Shown here piece by piece: positions 1 to 5,691 of a DNA stretch of 5,908 nucleotides; the stretch's first letter is position 1, and the number at the start of each line of letters is the position of its first letter. Below the pieces are notes generated by a model. It was not told the origin of the DNA and did not search any database. It was given only the letters and a program-made list of their open reading frames with translations. The stretch is from Firmicutes bacterium UBA1393 (GTDB taxonomy: Bacteria > Bacillota > DTU025): assembly GCA_002305255.1 (NCBI GenBank), contig DBQN01000084.1:1-5908 (forward strand), in the 5' to 3' direction. The position numbers and the translations under genes are program-made.

Positions 1-86
1 TGGTGCCGGAGGCGGGATTCGAACCCGCACGCCCTTGCGGGCAGAGGATTTTAAGTCCCCGGCGTCTGCCATTCCGCCACTCCGGC
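1..86 (-). tRNA. tRNA-Leu (anticodon UAA), complete with encoded CCA
   Basis: Reading the minus strand from 86 to 1 gives a full class II tRNA. The 7-bp acceptor stem GCCGGAG/CTCCGGC is followed by discriminator A and genomically encoded CCA (positions 3-1). The D arm (GCGGAATGGCAGACGC) resembles other leucine tRNAs. The anticodon stem GGGGA/TCCTC, with one G-T pair, encloses the loop CTTAAAA, so the anticodon is TAA (positions 53-51) and reads UUA and UUG. The long variable arm, GCCC-GCAA-GGGC, is the class II mark shared by Leu, Ser and bacterial Tyr, and with TAA it fixes the identity as Leu. The T arm is GCGGG-TTCGAAT-CCCGC. The mature 3' end falls on the first base of the window, so nothing can be said about what follows it, including whether an element has integrated there. 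Confidence 0.97.
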
Positions 87-88
87 AG

Positions 89-103
89 TGATGAGCGTCA
101 TCA
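89..103 (-). other. Small inverted repeat in the tRNA 5' leader
   Basis: TGATGA-GCG-TCATCA is a 6-bp perfect stem with a 3-nt loop, two bases before the first base of the mature tRNA. In the transcript it could form a small hairpin in the 5' leader next to the RNase P site. It has no T-run and so is not an intrinsic terminator for the genes upstream. It may be coincidental. Confidence 0.35.
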
Positions 104-108
104 GGCTC

Positions 109-117
109 AGTATAACA
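109..117 (-). promoter_or_regulatory. Extended -10 promoter element for tRNA-Leu
   Basis: The minus strand reads TGTTATACT, an extended -10 (TG, one base, then TATACT, one mismatch to TATAAT). It lies 22 bp upstream of the tRNA 5' end, so transcription would start around 100-103 and leave a short 5' leader for RNase P to remove. No good -35 hexamer lies 16-18 bp further upstream, which fits an extended -10 promoter. The call rests on motif and placement only. Confidence 0.45.
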
Positions 118-221
118 CCAGAAAGAGTGTTCTACCAGTGCGTGCGGAAGCAGCAGCTACCTGCGGGACTGGCGCATCGGAGCACCGGGGCACCTGAAAC
201 TCGCTCAGCCAGCGGCCCCTC

Positions 222-2384
222 CTACTGCACCTCTCCCGCCCTGAACAACGCCATGAACGCTTGAACAACGTCTGGGTCAAATCGCTTCTCTGACTCGCAC
301 TCGAGTGCCTCTGCTGCCGCCGCCGGCGTCCATCCCTTCCCATGAGGCGCTTTGTCAGTCATCACATCATAGGCATGGGCTACTGCAAGAATCCTTGCGG
401 GCAGGGGTATCCTGTCACCTTTGAGACGCCTCGGATAGCCTCTGCCGTCCCAGCGCTCATGGTGTGACAGAATCCACTCCGCTATTGACGCAAGTTGAGG
501 TGCGGTGCGCGCGATCCTGTAACCTATCTCAGGATGCCGCCTGAGCGCCTCGCGATCCTCATCTCCCAAGGGCTCAACTCTCCTGATGATGTCGTCGGGA
601 ATCGCAACCTTGCCGATATCATGCAGGTCGGCAAAGAGCCTGAAGTCATCGATCTGAGACTCCGGGACCTGCATTTGCCTGGCTATCAGGGTCATCAGCC
701 TGTTCAGGCGCTCTCTGTGCTCTTCTGTCTCAATACCCTTGTCCAACAGCACCTGACGCAGCGAGTGCAGTCCATATGTTTGAATCCTGTCGCTCTCGAT
801 GAGCTTGCACCGGTACATCCTGCGCTCGGCCTCCTCGAACACATCGAGGATCTCCTGCTCATGGCTGACCTTGGTTGCCACTCCCAATGATATGCTCGGG
901 GCGAAGGGCCGGTGCGCCGAGTGCTTGCACTCACGCATTATTCGTTCGGCTACAGCTACAGCCGCCTGCTCCTCGGTATTGGGAAGGATGACGGCGAATT
1001 CGTCACCGCCTGTCCTCGATACGACATCATCTACTCTACACGACGCCAGTAGTATTCTGGACATCTCTATCAACAGCCGATCGCCTTCAGCGTGACCGAA
1101 AGCGTCGTTGACTACCTTCAGGCCGTTGAGGTCACCGACTATGATGCTGCAGGGCAGCAAGTTGCGGTGAACGTGCGCGAGCTGCTCCTCGAAGTATGCC
1201 CTGTTGTAGAGCCCGGTCAGCTTGTCATGGAAGCTCAAGTAACGGGCTTCTTCCTCTGCGCGCTTACGCTGTGTGATATCTCTGACTATGCTAAGCAGTG
1301 CCGCTCTTCCACGTGTCTTCACACCGCGTGAGCTTACCTCCACAGGGAAGGTGCTCCCGTCTTTGCGCCGGTGCACGGTCTCGAAGAGGATACCTTTCTC
1401 ATAGGCCTCGCGCATCTGCGCTCTGTGGAGTTGCTCGGTGCCGGGCAGTCGTATGTCTTCCACAGTAAGGTTGAGGAGTTCTTCACGGGTGTAGCCGTAT
1501 TGCTTGATGGCGGCGTCATTGGCATCGAGAACCCTGCCATCCATCTGAATGAACAAGATGATATCTTGGGCCTGTTCGAGGAGGAGGCGGTAGATCCCCA
1601 GGTCTTCTTCAGCTCTCTTTCGCTCGGTGATATCCTTGAATACTTCGACAACTCCGGTGAGTGTTCCGTCTACGTCGCGCACCGGAGCCGAGGCGATCAA
1701 CATCCAGCGCTCCTCGCCGTTGGCAGTGCGCATGACTGTCTCCCACTCAGCAACAGACTCCTCATTGGCAAGCCGCACGAGCGGACATCCTGCTGCCGGG
1801 CACTCGGCATTCTTCAGCACTTCATCGCATTTCGAGCCGACAAGCTCGACAGGATCCCGGCCCAACATGTCGGCAAAGCGCTTGTTCACCCTGGTGATGG
1901 TATGATCGAGGGCGATGGCGACCACTCCGTCGGGCACGGCCAGAAACAGCTGTTCAAGCTCGGCATGGGCAGCTCTGAGCCCGGCCCTGACGGCGCGGCG
2001 CTCGGTAATGTCCCTGAGCACGGACACAACGACAGCCCGGTCTCGGATGGACGTGCTTTCTGCACTCACCTCAACAGGGAATACCTCGCCATCCGCCCGG
2101 CGCATCTCAGTCTCGAAGGACATGGCTTCTTTCCGCAGCCTGATGAGGCGTCCTGGCACTTCGCGATGTTCGCTCGGGGCGACAAGATCATATATAGCAA
2201 GGTCCCGGAGCTTCTCGTCTGGTATTCCGAATGCCCGTGTAGCTGCGCGGTTGGCTTCGATAACCCTTCCGGTTTCGGCGTCGAGAATGAGGATGATGTC
2301 AGATACCAGGCGAGCCAGAAGCTGATAGTGTGACACGTCAGCCCTTATCTCGCATGCATTGTCTGACACGGAAACGTGACCCAT
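222..2384 (-). CDS. Soluble PAS-PAS-PAS-GGDEF-HD-GYP protein; probable diguanylate cyclase
   Basis: This is a 720-residue c-di-GMP signalling protein with no membrane segment, so probably cytoplasmic. PAS domains lie at about 19-129, 139-255 and 263-375; the first and third resemble each other closely and end in V/L-x-D-I-T-x-R. GGDEF lies at about 380-537, with its metal-binding Asp418 (GDLNG), Asn426, Asp435 (EGD), GGDEF at 459-463, and the RxxD product-inhibition site RVDD at 450-453, five residues before GGDEF. All are as expected for an active cyclase joining two GTP into c-di-GMP. HD-GYP lies at about 541-720: His556, HD at 588-589, His617, HHE at 641-643 and DGRGYP at 646-651. The last conserved Asp of the family (VAD-x-x-D) is His670 here and the following R-x-Y segment is absent, so phosphodiesterase activity is doubtful. 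The ATG at 2384 is chosen for its GGGAGG six bases upstream. An ATG at 2408 (ATGA overlap with the preceding stop) and a GTG at 2453 extend the frame but have poor sites. It is cotranscribed with the receptor gene 20 bp upstream. Confidence 0.93.
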   Translation of the reverse strand: MGHVSVSDNACEIRADVSHYQLLARLVSDIILILDAETGRVIEANRAATRAFGIPDEKLRDLAIYDLVAPSEHREVPGRLIRLRKEAMSFETEMRRADGEVFPVEVSAESTSIRDRAVVVSVLRDITERRAVRAGLRAAHAELEQLFLAVPDGVVAIALDHTITRVNKRFADMLGRDPVELVGSKCDEVLKNAECPAAGCPLVRLANEESVAEWETVMRTANGEERWMLIASAPVRDVDGTLTGVVEVFKDITERKRAEEDLGIYRLLLEQAQDIILFIQMDGRVLDANDAAIKQYGYTREELLNLTVEDIRLPGTEQLHRAQMREAYEKGILFETVHRRKDGSTFPVEVSSRGVKTRGRAALLSIVRDITQRKRAEEEARYLSFHDKLTGLYNRAYFEEQLAHVHRNLLPCSIIVGDLNGLKVVNDAFGHAEGDRLLIEMSRILLASCRVDDVVSRTGGDEFAVILPNTEEQAAVAVAERIMRECKHSAHRPFAPSISLGVATKVSHEQEILDVFEEAERRMYRCKLIESDRIQTYGLHSLRQVLLDKGIETEEHRERLNRLMTLIARQMQVPESQIDDFRLFADLHDIGKVAIPDDIIRRVEPLGDEDREALRRHPEIGYRIARTAPQLASIAEWILSHHERWDGRGYPRRLKGDRIPLPARILAVAHAYDVMTDKAPHGKGWTPAAAAEALECESEKRFDPDVVQAFMALFRAGEVQ

Positions 2385-2390
2385 CTTGTT

Positions 2391-2396
2391 CCTCCC
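2391..2396 (-). promoter_or_regulatory. Strong ribosome-binding site fixing the start of the PAS-GGDEF-HD-GYP gene
   Basis: The minus strand reads GGGAGG, then AACAAG, then ATG at 2384. A full Shine-Dalgarno core with a six-base spacer is near ideal, and the two upstream in-frame starts have nothing comparable. The site lies just after the stop codon of the preceding gene (2405-2407), as expected for the second gene of an operon with its own strong translation signal. Confidence 0.8.
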
Positions 2397-2404
2397 GATG
2401 CGTG

Positions 2405-4747
2405 TCATGAGCTCTGATCTGTGTGGTAATGTGTGTTCGGTGACCCGCCCCACGGGGTCTCGCCGTCACGGATGTTGGCGCTGATCATCTCGTGGAATAC
2501 GTCTGCGATTACCGGATCGAACTGGGTGCCGGCGCATCGCTTAATCTCCTGAAGGGCTGCGTCGACGCCCATGGCTTTCTTGTATGTCCTCTCGCTTATC
2601 ATCGCATCGAACGAATCCACAACGCTTAGCATCCTGGCGTGCAATGGGATATCATCACCGGCGAGGTTGCGAGGGTAGCCGGAGCCGTCCCAGCGTTCAT
2701 GATGGCTCAATATCGACTCAGCCACGTCGGCGAGGTCGGCGTTGTCGCCCACGATGCGTGCCCCTATCTCGGTGTGGGTACGCATTACTGTCCATTCGTC
2801 CTCGGTAAGGGGACCCGGCTTGTTGAGAATAGAGTCAGGAATGCCCACCTTGCCCACGTCATGCAGCATGCACAGAAGCAACAGGTCGTCTACCTCGCCG
2901 GCGGCCATGCCCATTCTGCTGCTTAGTTTCAGTATCATCTCTTGCAGCCGCTCCGAGTGAGCTTCAGTCTCATGCGTCTTTTCGGCCAGTGCCCTCCTTA
3001 GGAAGTGCAGCAGGTTCCCTCTGGGAGATCCCATATGTAGAAACTTGTTCTTGTGCATGCTGCTTTCCGCTGCATTGACGAGCGATAGAAGCGACGTAGA
3101 TCCATCCTCTCTGGTTGCCATCCCCACCGACAGTGATATCGTTGCGAACCCCAGGTCTACCGCAGATAGCCGTTCGCGGATGGGGCCCAGAACATCGGCC
3201 AGCGCATCGCCGCCGTGACCGGGTAGCACACATACGAAGGAGTCACCCCCGGTTCTTATCACACAGCCCTTGTCGCCCACTGCTTCCACCAGGATGCGGG
3301 CAGCCTCAGCCAGTACAGCGTTGCCCATCTCATAGCCGTGGATCCGGTTCACGATGCGAAGCCCATCCACGTTTGCGCAGATCACTGCACATGGGCCCGC
3401 GGCTTCACCATCGAGTTCGTTCATGAGGTTATCAAGGTAGAGCCCGTTGTACACACCCGGGTGTTTGTCGCGGATCCTCGACACTGCCAGTTCCACGGCG
3501 CGCATCTGAAGTGAGCCGGCCATGGCGTTAAATGCCTGGCTCAGACGCGCCAGCTCCTTCACAAAGGGAGAGCCGGTGTACCTCGCGTGCATGTCACCTG
3601 CTCCGAAGCGCGATGCGGTGTGCGCCAGGGCAGTAATGGGTTTGATGAGCAGGTAGACTACTGCTGTCCAGAACGCTGCGAAGGCTGCGCCGACAAGGAG
3701 ACCCATTCCAAGTACAGTTGTGACGGCCCGCGCTCGCGCAGCGCTCAACACTGGCGCCACCGGCGATGTGATCGATACGTACGCGATCACATTGCCCGCT
3801 GAGTCGCGGATGGCTCCGATCGACAGAAAGTGATCGCCGCAGCTCTTGTCGCACCATACGGTGACCACATCGGTGCCGGAGCTATAGTCGGCGCCGGAGC
3901 TGAAAGCCCCAGCGATATAGCGTGCCACGTCTTCTGTGTAATTGGTGCCCTCAAGCCCACTGGCCGAATCAGACCATATCATGGGCTCGAGGCTGGAGTC
4001 CCATATGAGTATATGGGAGTCGACCGGGAGGGTCGAAGCGTTCAGAGTGGTCACAAACCACTCCCTGTGTAGGAACACCAGCACCGTTTCGGGCAGATCG
4101 TAGCCTTCATCATCCTTGGCAGGCCTGGCCACGACTATGGCGGGAACACCATGCACAGGGCACGAGCCGATTGATGTCATGGGCCCTCCCCTGGCTCTGC
4201 TCAAGTCGCTCAATGCCACCAGGTCGGGACGTATCTGCCCTTCTATCGCGCGGCTGTCGTGGCTTGCCAGCACCGCGCGCCCCGTAGAATCGATCACCAC
4301 GAAGCTGGCGAAGTCATGGCGCGGGGTTGAGGAGTCGGTTTCATCGGGCTGGTGGGGTTGGATGGCCTGGCCGGGCTGGCCGAGCTGGTCAAGCTGGTTG
4401 AACTGGCCGGCCTCGTCGGGCTGTTGATTCTCGCGCGCATCGCCCACGCGACCATCCCAGCTATCCCACTGCATCTCCAGTCTCTGAGTACGCACCGAAC
4501 TCCAGAATCCGTTCACGATCTGGAACACTTTATCGAGATGTATAGGCTCATTCGCGCAGATGCGGGCGACATGCATGTGCAGGCGTGACTGCTCTGAACG
4601 CATGAGTTGCTCCCGTTCCGCCTTGATCCTTCGGGCCAGTATGGGGTAGACAGGCAAGACAGCTACTGCAATCAGCAGCAACACCAGAAACCGCAGGCTG
4701 ATGGACGGGGTTGTCTTCATACAGGCAATCACGCTCCCATCGGTCAT
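2405..4747 (-). CDS. Membrane receptor with HAMP, degenerate GGDEF (GGDSF) and intact HD-GYP; probable c-di-GMP phosphodiesterase
   Basis: This 780-residue transmembrane receptor has TM1 at about 18-38, an extracytoplasmic sensor at 39-341 (long enough for a double Cache-type fold, though I cannot assign the family), TM2 at about 342-367, HAMP at about 368-420, a GGDEF-like domain at about 430-575 and HD-GYP at about 583-760. The cyclase site is ruined: GGDSF at 500-504 replaces the metal-binding Glu, Asn459 stands where the other metal-binding Asp should be, Asn476 replaces the guanine-binding Asp, and no RxxD precedes the motif. The HD-GYP part has His597, HD at 629-630 (HDVGK), His658, HHE at 682-684, DGSGYP at 687-692 and Asp711-x-x-Asp714 followed by SERTYKKAM, so it should hydrolyse c-di-GMP. 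The sensor has an x-x-Q tripeptide repeat at 107-136 and cysteines at 64, 196, 299 and 303. The ATG at 4747 overlaps a short upstream ORF as ATGA; the ATG at 4720, nine codons in, is the main alternative. Confidence 0.93.
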   Translation of the reverse strand: MTDGSVIACMKTTPSISLRFLVLLLIAVAVLPVYPILARRIKAEREQLMRSEQSRLHMHVARICANEPIHLDKVFQIVNGFWSSVRTQRLEMQWDSWDGRVGDARENQQPDEAGQFNQLDQLGQPGQAIQPHQPDETDSSTPRHDFASFVVIDSTGRAVLASHDSRAIEGQIRPDLVALSDLSRARGGPMTSIGSCPVHGVPAIVVARPAKDDEGYDLPETVLVFLHREWFVTTLNASTLPVDSHILIWDSSLEPMIWSDSASGLEGTNYTEDVARYIAGAFSSGADYSSGTDVVTVWCDKSCGDHFLSIGAIRDSAGNVIAYVSITSPVAPVLSAARARAVTTVLGMGLLVGAAFAAFWTAVVYLLIKPITALAHTASRFGAGDMHARYTGSPFVKELARLSQAFNAMAGSLQMRAVELAVSRIRDKHPGVYNGLYLDNLMNELDGEAAGPCAVICANVDGLRIVNRIHGYEMGNAVLAEAARILVEAVGDKGCVIRTGGDSFVCVLPGHGGDALADVLGPIRERLSAVDLGFATISLSVGMATREDGSTSLLSLVNAAESSMHKNKFLHMGSPRGNLLHFLRRALAEKTHETEAHSERLQEMILKLSSRMGMAAGEVDDLLLLCMLHDVGKVGIPDSILNKPGPLTEDEWTVMRTHTEIGARIVGDNADLADVAESILSHHERWDGSGYPRNLAGDDIPLHARMLSVVDSFDAMISERTYKKAMGVDAALQEIKRCAGTQFDPVIADVFHEMISANIRDGETPWGGSPNTHYHTDQSS
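4340..4429 (-). repeat. 9-bp coding microrepeat (ten x-x-Q/E tripeptides) in the receptor sensor
   Basis: On the plus strand a 9-bp period beginning CTGG is plain, in units such as ctggtgggg, ctggccggg, ctggccgag, ctggtcaag and ctggttgaa. The reading frame turns each unit into a tripeptide ending in Gln or Glu: NQQ, PDE, AGQ, FNQ, LDQ, LGQ, PGQ, AIQ, PHQ, PDE (residues 107-136). The units are diverged in their first two codons but keep the terminal CAG-type codon. The stretch should be a flexible, low-complexity loop in the extracytoplasmic part, about 70 residues after TM1. The 9-bp unit keeps the frame, so gain or loss of units would change loop length without breaking the gene. Confidence 0.85.
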
Positions 4748-4818
4748 TGCGGCATCGTTCCGCGAATACCGGGGTCATCGCGGATCACAAGGCCCAACGT
4801 CTGCGTGTTTCGGGACAT
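4744..4818 (-). CDS. Candidate 24-residue leader peptide, translationally coupled to the receptor gene
   Basis: A short frame runs from ATG at 4818 to TGA at 4746-4744 (MSRNTQTLGLVIRDDPGIRG, then TMPQ). Its stop shares bases with the receptor ATG in an ATGA overlap, the usual sign of translational coupling, and the receptor start itself has only a weak ribosome-binding site. An AGGAG core sits upstream at 4821-4825 but only two bases before the ATG, closer than normal, which counts against it. I recognise no family. It could be a regulatory leader, or chance in a G+C-rich gap. Confidence 0.3.
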   Translation of the reverse strand: MSRNTQTLGLVIRDDPGIRGTMPQ

Positions 4819-4928
4819 TTCTCCTAATACCTGCAATGTTCGCTGCTGGTTTTTTAGTGAAATTACTCGCAATCATTGGCACACGCCGCTGGCTGCGCTT
4901 CCCTGATCGCCGCAAGAGGCCGGAGGCA
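4748..4928. other. Intergenic/leader region upstream of the c-di-GMP operon
   Basis: This 181-bp gap separates the DUF501 stop from the receptor start. Positions about 4830-4880 are much richer in A+T than the surroundings (a six-A run on the minus strand next to TTTCACT), a plausible place for the operon promoter, but I cannot pick out a convincing -35/-10 pair. I looked for a c-di-GMP (GEMM-type) riboswitch here and did not find its conserved core. There is no clear intrinsic terminator for the DUF501 gene, so readthrough into the operon is possible. The last 75 bases hold the candidate leader peptide. Confidence 0.4.
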
Positions 4929-5546
4929 CTACTCGGTCGCGCGCGGCTCCTTCACGCGGTGACGCGCACACCTGCCGTCATGACACTCCAGCCCGGGGCC
5001 GCCATCGCCGCACATGGTGGCCACAGCCTCACGCCCGATGGGGTTGTCTTCCGTGGCCAGCCAGTGCGCCACGTGCATGTGAATGCACTTGACTCCCTCG
5101 AGGTTCACGAGGCCACCGACACCAGCGTGCGTGATCACTCCGGCCATATCGGCGCTGACCTTCTCCCGCCAGGCGGAGTCGAGCTGCTCGAGGATGGCTT
5201 CGCGTCGGTGGGCGTAATCGCGATTGGCATTGACGTAGTCAGTGCGAAACTCCTCATCCCGGCGAAGCTTCTCGCGCATGCGCCCGATCATGCCACCGTT
5301 CTCAAGGGCGCCCACCGCCTCGCGTATGTGCGGGCAGGTGAGCCAGAACAACGTCGGAAAGGGAGCGATCGCAGCCGCCGACTCCCTCAAGGCACTCGTC
5401 ACCAGTGCCTGTGGTTGGCCGAACCGACACCGCCGCGCAACGGCCACGACGCGCCCCTCCAGTGGCCTTCCGAGTTGCACTGATGCCACGTGCAGGTCAT
5501 CCTCTGTCGGCCCGGACCACCAGGGCATCAACGGCCAATGGGTCAC
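4929..5546 (-). CDS. DUF501 domain protein (unknown function)
   Basis: About 205 residues that I recognise as DUF501 from three conserved blocks: QLGRP...VVAVARRCRFG near 25-43, the hallmark PFPTLFWLTCPH at about 62-73 followed by an AVGALENGG segment, and GVKCIHMHVAHWLA near 151-164 leading into DNP-x-G. Biochemical function is unknown; in several Gram-positive genomes the family sits near the septum protein FtsB/DivIC and a Ppx/GppA phosphatase, neither visible here. Conserved Cys40, Cys71 and Cys154, His156, His158 and His161, and a tail with Cys179, Cys188 and Cys193, could bind metal. The frame stays open to about 5858, but its first hundred codons do not look like protein. I chose GTG at 5546, 11 bases after AGGGAG; ATG at 5528 and GTG at 5558 are alternatives. 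The stop is TAG at 4931-4929. Confidence 0.85.
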   Translation of the reverse strand: MTHWPLMPWWSGPTEDDLHVASVQLGRPLEGRVVAVARRCRFGQPQALVTSALRESAAAIAPFPTLFWLTCPHIREAVGALENGGMIGRMREKLRRDEEFRTDYVNANRDYAHRREAILEQLDSAWREKVSADMAGVITHAGVGGLVNLEGVKCIHMHVAHWLATEDNPIGREAVATMCGDGGPGLECHDGRCARHRVKEPRATE

Positions 5547-5629
5547 TGTACATGTCACTCCCTGTTCCGTATTCGGCACGCACGCATGACCAGCCCTCGG
5601 TTGCCAGGAGCTGAGCGTTTCATCAGGTT

Positions 5630-5689
5630 CAGGCTCGCCCTGCCATCGGGTTCGCATGCGAACTCTGCCTGTCGGAGTCTCTGAGCCTG
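5630..5689 (-). other. Candidate structured leader or operator: 14-bp palindrome inside a 7-bp pairing
   Basis: GTTCGCATGCGAAC at 5650-5663 is a perfect 14-bp palindrome. It is enclosed by CAGGCTC (minus strand, 5689-5683) and GAGCCTG (5636-5630), which pair perfectly over 7 bp. A transcript would form an outer stem with an inner hairpin, about 85 bases before the DUF501 start. Alternatively the palindrome is a dimer-binding operator. I do not recognise a known riboswitch or regulator site; the half-sites run opposite to the Gram-positive LexA box (CGAAC then GTTCG). Confidence 0.3.
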
Positions 5690-5691
5690 CG

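Larger units (their letters stand above)
87..221. other. Intergenic region between the c-di-GMP operon and tRNA-Leu
   Basis: These 135 bp separate the stop codon of the PAS-GGDEF-HD-GYP gene from the tRNA on the same strand. Apart from the -10 element and the small hairpin annotated separately, I see a weak 5-bp inverted repeat (AACAC at 114-118 with GTGTT at 127-131). There is no stem followed by a T-run on the minus strand, so operon transcription may stop by another means or run on into the tRNA. Confidence 0.5.

Noticed and set aside
1..86. tRNA-Leu as an integration site for a mobile element
   Set aside because: The 3' end of the tRNA is at the window edge, and no repeat of its 3' end, integrase or transposase is visible within the window.
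1371..2333. Plus-strand open frame of 320 codons opposite the PAS domains
   Set aside because: It lies wholly antisense to a gene with clear PAS domains; its product matches no family I know and has no good start signal. It is a shadow of the G+C-rich coding strand.
4352..4588. Plus-strand frame starting with a Leu/Gly/Ala-rich repeat, resembling a membrane or leucine-zipper peptide
   Set aside because: The leucine periodicity is the reverse reading of the 9-bp x-x-Q microrepeat in the receptor gene; there is no independent sign of coding.
4748..4928. c-di-GMP (GEMM) riboswitch upstream of the signalling operon
   Set aside because: I looked for the conserved GGGCAAACC and GCAAAGCC-type segments on the minus strand and they are absent.
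4701..5483. Plus-strand open frame of 260 codons across the start of the receptor gene, the gap and the DUF501 gene
   Set aside because: It overlaps two well-supported minus-strand genes antisense, and its apparent hydrophobic stretch comes from the A+T-rich gap and the reverse of coding sequence.
5575..5640. SAM-riboswitch-like words (CTGATGAAAC and CTGGCAACC) on the minus strand
   Set aside because: They resemble pieces of the SAM-I core, but their spacing is wrong and the k-turn, the GGAGGGA-type segment and the closing P1 stem are missing. A covariance-model search would settle it.
5650..5663. LexA/SOS box suggested by GTTCGCATGCGAAC
   Set aside because: The half-sites are in the opposite order to the Gram-positive box (CGAAC-N4-GTTCG), so the match is only apparent.
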